From the NCBI GenBank assembly GCA_021300575.1, contig JAJTDM010000032.1, positions 1 to 35,056 on the forward strand: 35,056 nt of DNA, read 5' to 3'. A program made the translations under genes and the position numbers. The notes under the pieces were generated by a model that searched no databases, had not been told where the DNA came from, and worked only from the letters and a program-made list of their open reading frames with translations. This document shows positions 20,150-28,081 of this stretch, piece by piece (position 1 is the first letter of the stretch; every line of letters begins with the position of its first letter). The DNA is from Rubrivivax sp. (GTDB lineage: Bacteria > Pseudomonadota > Gammaproteobacteria > Burkholderiales > Burkholderiaceae_C).

Positions 20150-21909
20150 CAGAAGCTCTCCACCTCGGCAGCACCCGGCTGGAACACGATCTGCGGCTTG
20201 ACCTCGATGTCGGTGGGCACGCCCATCATGCGCAGCGTCTGCTGCACCACCTCGCTGAACACCGGCGCGGCCACGTCGCCGCCGTAGAACACGCCCTTGC
20301 TGGGCTCGTCCACCATCACCGCGACGACGATGCGCGGATCGCTCACCGGGGCCAGGCCCACGAACCAGGCCCGGTACTTGTTGGAGGTGTAGGACTTGCC
20401 CTCCTGCTTGCGCGCGGTGCCGGTCTTGCCGCCCACCGAATAGCCGATGGTCTGTGCCTTCTGCGCCGTGCCGCCCGGGCCTGCGGCCATGCGCAGCATC
20501 TCGCGCACGTCGATGGCGGTCTTGGGGGAGATCACGCGCAGGCCGGCCACGGGCTCCTGCCGCTTGAGCATGGACACCGGGATCAGCTCGCCATCGCGCG
20601 CGAACACGGTGTAGGCCCGGGCCAGCTGGAACAACGAGGATGACACACCGTAGCCATAGCTCATGGTGGCCTGCTCGATCGGGCGCCAGGTCTTGTACGG
20701 CCGCAGCTTGCCCGTCACCGCGCCCGGGAAATCCAGTTGCGGCTTCTGTCCGAAGCCCACGCCGGCGTACAGCTCCCACATCTCGCGCGGGGACATCTGC
20801 ATGGCCAGCTTCACCGTGCCCACGTTGCTGGACTTCTGGATGACCTCGGCCACCGAGAGCACGCCGTGCGGGTGGGCATCCTTGATGGTGGAACCGGTGA
20901 TGGTGATGGAGCCGGGCGCCGTCTGGATGGGTGTCTGCGGGGTCACGCGCCCGCTCTCCAGCGCCCAGGCGGCGATGAAGGGCTTCATCGTCGAGCCAGG
21001 CTCGAAGATGTCGGTCAGGGCGCGGTTGCGCAGCTGCCCGCCGCTGAGGTTCTGCCGCTGGTTCGGGTTGAAGCTGGGGTAGTTGGCCAGGGCCAGCACC
21101 TCGCCCGACTTGGCGTCCAGCACGACCACGCTGCCGGCCTTGGCACCGTGCTGTGCCACGGCGTCGCGCACGCGCTGCCAGGCGAAGAACTGCACCTTGC
21201 TGTCGATCGACAAGGTGACATCACGCCCGTTCACGGGCTCCAGCCGGGCGCCGGTGTCCTCGACGATGCGCCCCAGGCGGTCGCGCACCACGCCGCGCGA
21301 GCCGGGCTTGCCCTGCAACTCCTTCTGGAAGGCCAGCTCGATGCCTTCCTGCCCGGCCTCCTCCACGTCGGTGAAGCCCACCACATGGGCCGCGGCCTCC
21401 CCCTCGGGGTAGCGGCGCTTGAACTCGCCATGCCGGTGCACGCCCTTGATGCCCAGGGCCTTGACCTCGTTCCAGACGGCATCGTCCACCTGGCGGCGCA
21501 GCCACGCGAACTCGCCCTCGCCCGCGGTGCGCTCCCTCAGCTCCTGCAGCGTCATGCCCAGCAGCCCCGACAAGGCCTTGCGCTGGGCCACGTCAGCCTC
21601 GAAATCCTTGGGAATGGCCCACACCGACGGCGCCGGCACGCTGGTGGCCAGCACCACGCCGTTGCGGTCCAGGATGCGGCCCCGGCTGGCCGGCAGCACG
21701 AGGGTGCGCGTGTAGCGCATTTCGCCCTGCTTCACGTAGAAGTCGGTGCCCACGGCCTGGATGTACACGGCGCGGCCGGCCAGCACCAGGAAGGCCAGCG
21801 CCACCACCACCAGCATGAAGCGTGAGCGCCAGGGAGGCGTCTTGCTGGCCAGCAGCGGGCTGGTGGCGTAGTTCACGGCGCGCGCGCCGGTCTGCACGGT
21901 CGGCTTCAT
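20149..21909 (-). CDS. ftsI: septal transpeptidase FtsI (penicillin-binding protein 3)
   Basis: 586 residues. Class B PBP that cross-links septal peptidoglycan with FtsW. Seen: cytoplasmic tail, one membrane anchor at about 31-50, the dimerisation-type region with ASRGRILDRNGVVLA, catalytic STMK at 306-309 (EPGSTMKP), SSN at 360-362 and KTGTA at 495-499. The start ATG overlaps the ftsL stop (ATGA at 21906-21909). Confidence 0.97.
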   Translation of the reverse strand: MKPTVQTGARAVNYATSPLLASKTPPWRSRFMLVVVALAFLVLAGRAVYIQAVGTDFYVKQGEMRYTRTLVLPASRGRILDRNGVVLATSVPAPSVWAIPKDFEADVAQRKALSGLLGMTLQELRERTAGEGEFAWLRRQVDDAVWNEVKALGIKGVHRHGEFKRRYPEGEAAAHVVGFTDVEEAGQEGIELAFQKELQGKPGSRGVVRDRLGRIVEDTGARLEPVNGRDVTLSIDSKVQFFAWQRVRDAVAQHGAKAGSVVVLDAKSGEVLALANYPSFNPNQRQNLSGGQLRNRALTDIFEPGSTMKPFIAAWALESGRVTPQTPIQTAPGSITITGSTIKDAHPHGVLSVAEVIQKSSNVGTVKLAMQMSPREMWELYAGVGFGQKPQLDFPGAVTGKLRPYKTWRPIEQATMSYGYGVSSSLFQLARAYTVFARDGELIPVSMLKRQEPVAGLRVISPKTAIDVREMLRMAAGPGGTAQKAQTIGYSVGGKTGTARKQEGKSYTSNKYRAWFVGLAPVSDPRIVVAVMVDEPSKGVFYGGDVAAPVFSEVVQQTLRMMGVPTDIEVKPQIVFQPGAAEVESF

Positions 21910-22262
21910 GGCCGTGCTCCTGCGGGGGGGCCGGCGGGGGCAGCGGTCGCAGTGCCCGGGTTGCCCGAGGTGCCTGGGCTGGGGAGCGCCGCGTCGGACG
22001 GGCGCTCGTTCACCCAATGCGTCACCGCCGGAGTCACCGTGCGCATCTGCAGGCGCTCGCGCGCCACGCGCTCCACCCGCAGATGGGTGGACTGCACCTG
22101 GCGTTCCGCGTCCAGGCGCTTGTATTCGCTGTCCAGCTGGCGCTGCTCGGCCTTGGCGCGCTCCAGTGCCGAGAACAGGCGCCGCGTCTCATAGGCGCTG
22201 TTCACCAGCAGCAGGCTGCTGCCGATCAGACCTGTGGCCAACAGCAGGTTGACCCGGGTCAC
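21906..22262 (-). CDS. ftsL: cell division protein FtsL
   Basis: 118 residues. Small bitopic divisome protein (FtsQLB complex). Seen: a membrane helix at about 5-22 ([19 protein letters not shown]), then a leucine-zipper type coiled coil ([20 protein letters not shown]...), and a Pro/Ala/Gly-rich periplasmic tail. The start is GTG, overlapping the rsmH stop (GTGA at 22259-22262). Position between rsmH and ftsI is diagnostic. Confidence 0.93.
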   Translation of the reverse strand: MTRVNLLLATGLIGSSLLLVNSAYETRRLFSALERAKAEQRQLDSEYKRLDAERQVQSTHLRVERVARERLQMRTVTPAVTHWVNERPSDAALPSPGTSGNPGTATAAPAGPPAGARP

Positions 22263-23293
22263 CGACGCCCCCTGGCGCGTACGGTGCGTGCGGCACGCAG
22301 GGGACGCGCGCCCGCACCAGCCCGTGGCGCTGCGGCCTCCACAGACTCGAAAGGCACCTCGGTGCGCTCGGCCACCCGCAGGATGGCCGAGCGGGCGCGC
22401 GGGTTGGCCGCCACCTCGGCCTCACTCGCCCGCAGGCGCGCCAGCGCCCGCAGGCGCACCGGCCGGGCCGGGGCGAAGGGGGCGCGGCGGTCCACCTCGT
22501 CGCGGCTTTCGCGAGCGATGAAGGTCTTGACGATGCGGTCTTCCCGGGAGTGGAAACTGATCACGGCCAGCCGCCCGCCAGGGCGCAGGCACTGCAGGGC
22601 TGCCTTCAGCCCCTGCTCGAGTTCTTCAAGCTCGGCGTTGACGAGAATCCGAAGAGCTTGAAACGTGCGCGTTGCAGGGTCCTGGCCCGGCTCTCGGGTC
22701 TTGACCGCACGAGCCACGACCGCGGCCAGCTCGCCTGTGGTGCGAACGGGACTCCCGCCCTCGCGGCGAGCGACAAGCGCCTTTGCAACCGGAACAGCAA
22801 ACCGTTCTTCGCCATAGTCTCGGATCACCTCTGCAATGCGGCGCTCGTCGGCGTGCGCCAGGAAGTCCGCGGCGGTTTCGCCGCGGGTCGTGTCCATGCG
22901 CATGTCCAGCGGCGCATCGAAGCGGAAGCTGAAGCCACGCGCAGGGTTGTCGATCTGCGGGCTGCTCACCCCCAGGTCCAGCAGCACCCCGTCCACGTGC
23001 GGCAGCCCCAGCCGGGCCAGGGCTTGCGCCATGCTGGCAAAGCTGTCGTGCACGATGGAGAACCGCGGGTCCTGCAGCGCGCCGGCGGCCTGCACCGCTT
23101 CCGGGTCCTTGTCAAAGGCCACCAGGCGTCCAGCGGGCGACAGGCGCTGCAACACGGCACGGCTGTGCCCGCCGCGGCCGAAGGTGCCGTCCACGTAGGT
23201 GCCGTCCACCCGCGTCACCAGGGCCTCGACGGCTTCGGTGAGCAGGACGGTGGTGTGCTGGAAGGCCGCGCCGGCATCGCTCAAGGCACTCAC
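22259..23293 (-). CDS. rsmH: 16S rRNA (cytosine1402-N4)-methyltransferase RsmH (MraW)
   Basis: 344 residues. Methylates C1402 in the 30S decoding centre. Seen: [13 protein letters not shown] near the N-terminus, SAM motif [15 protein letters not shown] at 34-48, [20 protein letters not shown], and [20 protein letters not shown]. The start is GTG at 23293, overlapping the mraZ stop (GTGA). No earlier start fits. Confidence 0.96.
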   Translation of the reverse strand: MSALSDAGAAFQHTTVLLTEAVEALVTRVDGTYVDGTFGRGGHSRAVLQRLSPAGRLVAFDKDPEAVQAAGALQDPRFSIVHDSFASMAQALARLGLPHVDGVLLDLGVSSPQIDNPARGFSFRFDAPLDMRMDTTRGETAADFLAHADERRIAEVIRDYGEERFAVPVAKALVARREGGSPVRTTGELAAVVARAVKTREPGQDPATRTFQALRILVNAELEELEQGLKAALQCLRPGGRLAVISFHSREDRIVKTFIARESRDEVDRRAPFAPARPVRLRALARLRASEAEVAANPRARSAILRVAERTEVPFESVEAAAPRAGAGARPLRAARTVRARGRR

Positions 23294-23733
23294 CCGATGA
23301 ACAAGGTGTCGAGCTGGCCGGTCATGTCCTGCTCCAGGACGGCGGCTTCATGAGCGTCGTAACGGGCCTTGTCCCAGAGCTCGAAGCGGTTGCCCAGGCC
23401 CATGAAGACGACCTCCCGCTCCAGGCCCGCCCAGGCGCGCAGTTCGGGCGGCAGCAGCAGACGCGACGCGCCGTCGATGGCCGCCTCCGTGGCACTGCCG
23501 ATGTACAGCCGGCGCAGCCCGTCGGCCGATGCAGGCAGGGCGTTCAGGCGGGTCTCGAACTGGTCCCACACCGGGCGCGGGAACAGGGACAGGCAGCGCA
23601 CATGGCTCTTGCTGACCATCATCTGGCCTTGCACGGCGGACACGAGCACATCCCGCCAACGGGCCGGGACGGTGATCCGCCCCTTCCCGTCCAGCGTGAG
23701 CACCGGACCACCCTTGAACGCAAAAGCCGACAC
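23290..23733 (-). CDS. mraZ: transcriptional regulator MraZ
   Basis: 147 residues. Double AbrB-like DNA-binding protein that represses its own dcw operon. Seen: first half [19 protein letters not shown] and second half [24 protein letters not shown], the two DxxGR/S-(V/L)LP repeats of the family. I assign GTG 23733 as start: the only earlier in-frame GTG (23763) lies in the predicted -10 element, and the family N-terminus starts close to here. AGGA lies about 12 bases upstream, a rather wide spacing. Confidence 0.92.
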   Translation of the reverse strand: MSAFAFKGGPVLTLDGKGRITVPARWRDVLVSAVQGQMMVSKSHVRCLSLFPRPVWDQFETRLNALPASADGLRRLYIGSATEAAIDGASRLLLPPELRAWAGLEREVVFMGLGNRFELWDKARYDAHEAAVLEQDMTGQLDTLFIG

Positions 23734-23740
23734 AAAAACC

Positions 23741-23765
23741 CACTTTCCTGCACTTCCGCGCACTT
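23741..23765 (-). promoter_or_regulatory. MraZ operator: three AAGTG repeats with 10-bp period
   Basis: Plus-strand CACTT occurs at 23741-23745, 23751-23755 and 23761-23765, giving AAGTG three times in exact 10-bp phase on the minus strand, directly upstream of mraZ. MraZ is known to bind such helically phased short direct repeats (TGGGN- or AAAGTG-type boxes) upstream of dcw operons. The first box overlaps the predicted -10, which fits repression. Confidence 0.78.
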
Positions 23766-23790
23766 TAGCTCAGGCCACAGGGGGGGTCAA
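23762..23790 (-). promoter_or_regulatory. predicted sigma70 promoter of the dcw operon (Pmra)
   Basis: On the minus strand, TTGACC (23790-23785) is followed after 17 bp by TAAAGT (23767-23762). The match to the consensus is 5/6 at -35 and 4/6 at -10. Transcription would start near 23755, leaving a leader of about 20 nt before the mraZ GTG. Confidence 0.6.
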
Positions 23791-24047
23791 TCCACGGAAT
23801 CGAAAAAAGTTCAATGGAATCAAGCACTTAGACTCGAATTAGGTGGCAATCCTTGGAAAAAAATCGTTCAGAACCAAGCACTTGCAAGGGGCAGTGAAAC
23901 TGCTTTGTGAGCAAAAGGAGGGTGTCACGGGGGCACCCTCCTGGCGCGAGTCTGCGGGTTTTGCTGGACCAGCCAGCCCCGGGCGCGCTGATAAATTTCT
24001 GCGCAAGGGGCTTGCACCCGACGCCACACCACCCTGAGCACCCACCC
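23791..24047. other. divergent intergenic region between mraZ and the aminotransferase gene
   Basis: Together with the mraZ promoter and operator this gene-free stretch exceeds 300 bp. It is more AT-rich than its surroundings and has A-runs near 23803-23808 and 23857-23863. CAAGCACTT occurs twice (23821-23829 and 23875-23883). The hairpin at 23917-23941 is listed separately. I see no convincing plus-strand promoter; GATAAA at 23990-23995 is a weak -10 candidate without a well-spaced -35. Confidence 0.5.
23911..23941 (-). terminator. candidate minus-strand terminator upstream of Pmra
   Basis: GGAGGGTG (23917-23924) pairs with CACCCTCC (23934-23941) around a 9-nt loop. On the minus strand the stem is followed by TTTT. 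It would stop antisense transcripts entering from the aminotransferase side before they reach the mraZ promoter. The T-run is short. Confidence 0.38.
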
Positions 24048-25418
24048 ATGACCCTCACCGCCGCCGCCCTGGCCGACACCCGGCACCACCTCCACCCCTA
24101 CACCCAGCTGCGCCAACTTGAAAAGGACGGGCCGCTGGTCATCGTCAAAGGCGACGGCGTGCACGTCGAGGACGAGCAGGGCCGGCGCTACCTGGAGGGC
24201 ATGGCGGGCCTGTGGTGCGCCTCGCTGGGCTTCTCGGAGCGACGCCTGGCCGACGCCGCCGAACGCCAGATGCGCACCCTGCCGTATTACCACTCGTTCT
24301 CCGGCAAGGTACCGGGGCCGGTGACCGAGTTGGTGCAGGCGCTGGACCGCTGGTCGCCCATCCCGGGCGCCCGGGTGCTGTTCGCGAACTCCGGCTCAGA
24401 GTCCAACGACACCGCCGTCAAGCTGGTGCGTTACTACAACAACGCCCGTGGCCGGCCGCTGAAGAAGAAGATCATCGGCCGCGTCAAGGGCTACCACGGC
24501 GTGACGGTGGCCGCCGCCTCGCTGTCGGGCATTCCCACCATGCACCAGCACTTTGACCTGCCCATGGACGGCGTGGTGCGGGTGAGCTGCCCGCACGCCT
24601 ACCAGTTCGCCCGTGACGGCGAGTCACCGCAGGCCTTTGCACAACGCCTGGCGCAGGAACTGGAAGACACCATCCAACGCGAAGGGCCCGACACCGTGGC
24701 GGCCTTCATTGCCGAGCCGGTGCAGGGCGCCGGCGGCGTGATCGTGCCGCCGCCAGGCTACTTCGACCTGATCCAGCCCATCCTGAAGAAGCACGACGTG
24801 CTCTTCATCGCCGACGAGGTCATCACCGGGTTCGGTCGGCTGGGCCAGGCCTTTGGCTCCCAGGTCTACGGCCTGAAGCCCGACTTCGTGACGGTGGCCA
24901 AGATGATGACCTCGGCCTACGTGCCGATGTCGGGGCTGTACGTGGCCGACCACGTCTACCAGACGATTGCCGACGCCAGCGCCGAGATCGGCGTGTTCGG
25001 CCACGGCTACACCTACAGCGGCCACCCGCTGGCCTGCGCCGTGGCGCTGGAGACGCTGCGCATCTACGAAAGCGACCGCGTGGTCGAGCATGTGGCGCAG
25101 GTGGGCCCCCGCCTGCAAGCGGGGCTGGCCCGCTACCGCGGGCACCCGCTGATCGGGGACGTGCGCGGGCTGGGCCTGATCGGCGCCGTGGAACTGGCCG
25201 CGGACCCGGCTGCCCGCAAGCCCTTCGACCCCAAGCGCGGCGTGGGTGCGTACCTGGTGCGGCGGGCGCAGGAGCACGGCCTGATCCTGCGAGCGATGGC
25301 CGGCGACATCGTCGCTTTCTCACCGCCGCTGATCATCACCGAGGCCCAGATCGACGAGTTGCTGGAAAAGTTCGATAGGGCCCTGGCCGACACCCAGGCC
25401 TGGGTGACCGGCCGCTGA
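24048..25418 (+). CDS. PLP-dependent class III aminotransferase (omega-amino acid type)
   Basis: 456 residues from ATG 24048; an upstream in-frame extension has no homology. Cytoplasmic PLP enzyme that transfers an amino group from an omega-amino acid or amine to pyruvate or another keto acid. Seen: HLHPYTQLRQ, GMAGLWCASLGF, PLP phosphate-binding NSGSESNDTAVKL at about 114-126, IADEVITGFGRLG with D256, and Schiff-base lysine K285 in TVAKMMTSAYVPMSG. The SAY element resembles beta-alanine/omega-amino acid:pyruvate transaminases. The exact substrate cannot be read from sequence. It is transcribed divergently from the dcw operon. Confidence 0.9.
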   Translation: MTLTAAALADTRHHLHPYTQLRQLEKDGPLVIVKGDGVHVEDEQGRRYLEGMAGLWCASLGFSERRLADAAERQMRTLPYYHSFSGKVPGPVTELVQALDRWSPIPGARVLFANSGSESNDTAVKLVRYYNNARGRPLKKKIIGRVKGYHGVTVAAASLSGIPTMHQHFDLPMDGVVRVSCPHAYQFARDGESPQAFAQRLAQELEDTIQREGPDTVAAFIAEPVQGAGGVIVPPPGYFDLIQPILKKHDVLFIADEVITGFGRLGQAFGSQVYGLKPDFVTVAKMMTSAYVPMSGLYVADHVYQTIADASAEIGVFGHGYTYSGHPLACAVALETLRIYESDRVVEHVAQVGPRLQAGLARYRGHPLIGDVRGLGLIGAVELAADPAARKPFDPKRGVGAYLVRRAQEHGLILRAMAGDIVAFSPPLIITEAQIDELLEKFDRALADTQAWVTGR

Positions 25419-25448
25419 GAGTGCGCGGTCGCCTCCTCCAGCACCTCC

Positions 25449-25766
25449 ATGAACGACAACGACCCCCTGTGGCGCCTGCGCCATGCCCTGGCCGGTATCG
25501 GGCTTGCGCTGGCCTGCTCGGTGCTCATCGCCGCCGTCGCCGGCAGCCTGCTGGGGGACGCGCTGGGCGGCACCTACGCCTGGCGGGCAGGTGTGTATGC
25601 GGCGCTGCTGCTGTACGTGCTGGTGGGCGCCGTGGTGCTGTTCGTGAAGGTGGCACAGCACGAGACGCGGCCCCTGAACGCCGGACGGCTGGCGCGCTGG
25701 GTGTTTAGCCTGTGGCTGTGGCCCGCCCTGTGGTGGGCCAGCCGGGGCGGCAGGCCTGGGGGCTGA
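25449..25766 (+). CDS. small multi-pass membrane protein of unknown function
   Basis: 105 residues. Two clear hydrophobic segments (about 13-36, GIGLALACSVLIAAVAGSLLG; and about 46-67, AGVYAALLLYVLVGAVVLFV) plus a Trp-rich third (about 85-97, WVFSLWLWPALWW) predict a three-helix inner-membrane protein. It starts 30 bp after the aminotransferase stop on the same strand, so the two may be co-transcribed. No good Shine-Dalgarno is visible. I do not recognise the family. Confidence 0.6.
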   Translation: MNDNDPLWRLRHALAGIGLALACSVLIAAVAGSLLGDALGGTYAWRAGVYAALLLYVLVGAVVLFVKVAQHETRPLNAGRLARWVFSLWLWPALWWASRGGRPGG

Positions 25767-25809
25767 CCCCGCGCAGCCTGGCAAGCCGGCGGCCCGCCCG
25801 GCGTCGAGT

Positions 25810-27273
25810 TCAGCGTGACTGCTTGATCACCCGTCCATTCAGCGGCTGAATGGGCCGTGCGTTCATCGGATGCAGGCGGGCGAAGATGGCCAATTGCTGA
25901 GGAGAAACCTGTATGGGCTGTTGCATCACGATCCACAGCACGCCCTCGGTACAGGGCGGCGTGTTCAGCGATCCCATGTAGGTGTAGTAGCCCCGACGCG
26001 CGGGCAGCAGCGCCGTGGGATCGAACTCCACCGACGCCGCCACGAACTCGCCCCGCTCCAGGGGCAGGTTGTTCCACACGGCCTGCACGGCCGGATGCTC
26101 AGGGCCCTCATCGGCCACCAGGGCCACCACGGCCATGCGGCCTTGAGGGTCTCGGTGCACCAGGTGGATGGACATGGCGAAAGACCGCCCGTCCACCAAC
26201 TCCTCGCCCGGCAGGTGGAAGTGGAATCCGGTCAGCTCATAGCGACGCGCGCCGACTTCGATGGCATTGCCCCCACCCACCTGCACCTGCACGGTATGCC
26301 CGTTGTCGGTGACGGAGAAGAAACCCGGCCGGTACTGGAACTCCACTTCTTCCAGGTCCACCGGCAAGCCATCACGGATGTCCACGGGGCTCTGGCGCTG
26401 CCCGCTGCCGCACAGGGAAAACGAGGGGTGCAGGGAAGCCCAGGCCTGCGGGCCCAGGCTGCCGGAGTAGCTCCAGGCCGGCCCATGGGCGCCGGCACCG
26501 GCACCGGCCGCGTGCTTTGCCTCAGCCCCGGTGGCGGCTGCGGCGGCTGCGGCGCCGGCCGCCATCGCCCCACGCGATGCCGCTGAGGCCGTACGGGTGG
26601 TTCGGGCTGTTGACGTCGAGCCTGCTGGCGGCGCCTTGATGACGAATTCCCCGGAGGCCCGGTTGTCGACCTTGATCTCCGGCGTGCCGCGTGAGCCCGG
26701 CTTGGCCGCCCCATCCGCAGCCACCCCGCGTGCCAGACGCTCGCGCAGGCGCTCCAGCGGATCGCCAGGGCCCAGCTTGATGGGGGTGCCCAACAGGGGT
26801 TCCCCTGTGGCGGCCGCGGGCGTGCCCGGGGCGCCGGGGCTGATGGGAGGAGCCGCGCCGAAGGAGGCGCCAGGGCCGGCCGGAGCGCCACCCGCGCCTG
26901 CAGTGCCTCCGCCACCAATCGGGCCGGGCTTGCGGGGCCGGTAAGGCGTGCGCATGGCCGTCGGCCCGCGAGCCGCCGAGGCCGCAGGCGCGGCAGCCTC
27001 AGGGGGTGCGGCAGCGGCGGGGGTCGCGATGGCAGCAGGTAAGGCTGCAGCGTTCGGAGCTGCAGGCGCAGGGGCCACCGCGGGACTTGCAGGCTTCTGC
27101 GCTTTGGCAGCGGGTTCTGCCGCGTGCAAGGGCCCCGCCAGGCTCGACAGCACAACCAACGCCGACAGCGCCCGCGGCGCCCGCGGCGCGCGCAGGGCAA
27201 GCAACACCGACAGCGACAGGAGCGCTGTGGGTGCCGGTCGAACCGGCAGCAGTCGTGGGGCAGAGTCGGTCAT
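25810..27273 (-). CDS. alpha-carbonic anhydrase with long Ala/Pro-rich N-terminal region
   Basis: 487 residues from ATG 27273; ATG 27339, overlapping the transglycosylase stop (TGATG), is an alternative. Reversible CO2 hydration, predicted periplasmic. An export signal ends near GPLHA-AEP. About 240 residues of low-complexity Ala/Pro/Gly sequence follow before the catalytic domain, which starts at WSYSGSLGPQAWASL. Seen: LCGSGQRQSPVDI, zinc ligands in GFHFHLPGE and SIHLVH, and YMGSLNTPPCTEGVLW. The two Cys (LCGSG and PPCTEG) can form the usual disulfide. Bacterial alpha-CAs are normally about 240-260 residues, so this one carries an extra spacer or cell-wall-spanning region. Confidence 0.88.
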   Translation of the reverse strand: MTDSAPRLLPVRPAPTALLSLSVLLALRAPRAPRALSALVVLSSLAGPLHAAEPAAKAQKPASPAVAPAPAAPNAAALPAAIATPAAAAPPEAAAPAASAARGPTAMRTPYRPRKPGPIGGGGTAGAGGAPAGPGASFGAAPPISPGAPGTPAAATGEPLLGTPIKLGPGDPLERLRERLARGVAADGAAKPGSRGTPEIKVDNRASGEFVIKAPPAGSTSTARTTRTASAASRGAMAAGAAAAAAATGAEAKHAAGAGAGAHGPAWSYSGSLGPQAWASLHPSFSLCGSGQRQSPVDIRDGLPVDLEEVEFQYRPGFFSVTDNGHTVQVQVGGGNAIEVGARRYELTGFHFHLPGEELVDGRSFAMSIHLVHRDPQGRMAVVALVADEGPEHPAVQAVWNNLPLERGEFVAASVEFDPTALLPARRGYYTYMGSLNTPPCTEGVLWIVMQQPIQVSPQQLAIFARLHPMNARPIQPLNGRVIKQSR

Positions 27274-27338
27274 CGCGGCGGCATCCTGCCTCGATTTCGG
27301 CGCACGCGGCGCAAACTTGAGTCCCGCAGCGGCCGGCA

Positions 27339-28049
27339 TCAGGGCCCACCCGTCAGCGCAGCCTCCTCAAGGCGGGCCTTCAGCGCCATCACCTTGGCGA
27401 TGTATTCGGCCGCCAGCGCATCGTCCACCCGGCTGCCGCCCAGGTAGAAGCGCAGCCCGTCTTCCACCGAGCCGCCCGTGAGCTTGATGCAGTCGTGCAG
27501 CACGCGCGCGCCCACCCGCAGGTTGGTCAGGGGATCGAAGGCCGTCATCGGCCCGCCGTGCTCCTCGAAGCGACGGGCATGCACCTTGGGCATCACCTGC
27601 ATCAGGCCCTGGGCGCCGGCCGAACTCTCGCTGAAGGGGTTCAGGCTGGACTCGGTGGCCATCACGGCCAGGATCATGGTCGGCTGCAGCTTCAGCCTGG
27701 GCCCGACGAAGTGGGCCTCTCGCACCAGCGCGGCCACGGGTTCCGGCGCCACCTTGTAGGTGCTGGCCAGCCAGCGGGACATGCGCGCCTGCGGCGGCGG
27801 CAGGGAGGCGGGATCGATGGCAGTAGCACGCTCGGCGGCCTGCGGATCCGGCGCGGGCAGCACCAGATCTTCGAACGAACGTCGCTCCAGCCAGACCAGC
27901 AGGCGGTCCTCGCCGGCGGCACGCCAGGAGGGCACCAGCCACAGGCACAGGCCGACCAGGGCCGCCAGCAGGCCCAGCGCAGCCAGCCCATGGCGCAGCC
28001 AGGTGCTTGCGCTGCGCAGGAGGCTTCGGAAACCAGACACGTTCTGCAT
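27339..28049 (-). CDS. membrane-anchored lytic transglycosylase (SLT domain)
   Basis: 236 residues. Cleaves peptidoglycan glycan strands to 1,6-anhydro ends. Seen: N-terminal membrane helix at about 21-40 (GLAALGLLAALVGLCLWLVP), and a lysozyme-like SLT domain with catalytic E133 in ILAVMATESSLNPFS, followed by GAQGLMQVMPKVH. Regular SLT ending with LRVGARVLHD and ALRFYLGG-like GLRFYLGGSR. It lies 32 bp after the MFS gene and may be co-transcribed with it and with the carbonic anhydrase. Confidence 0.9.
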   Translation of the reverse strand: MQNVSGFRSLLRSASTWLRHGLAALGLLAALVGLCLWLVPSWRAAGEDRLLVWLERRSFEDLVLPAPDPQAAERATAIDPASLPPPQARMSRWLASTYKVAPEPVAALVREAHFVGPRLKLQPTMILAVMATESSLNPFSESSAGAQGLMQVMPKVHARRFEEHGGPMTAFDPLTNLRVGARVLHDCIKLTGGSVEDGLRFYLGGSRVDDALAAEYIAKVMALKARLEEAALTGGP

Positions 28050-28081
28050 GGTAAGGGCCCGATGAAGCGTCTTTCAGATGG

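Noticed and set aside
23821..23883. Two CAAGCACTT copies as extra MraZ boxes
   Set aside because: They contain AAGTG on the minus strand, but their spacing (54 bp apart, 60 bp or more from the triple) does not keep the 10-bp phase.
25767..25809. Bidirectional terminator between the membrane protein and carbonic anhydrase genes
   Set aside because: Only a short GCCGG/CCGGC pairing and no T-run on either strand.
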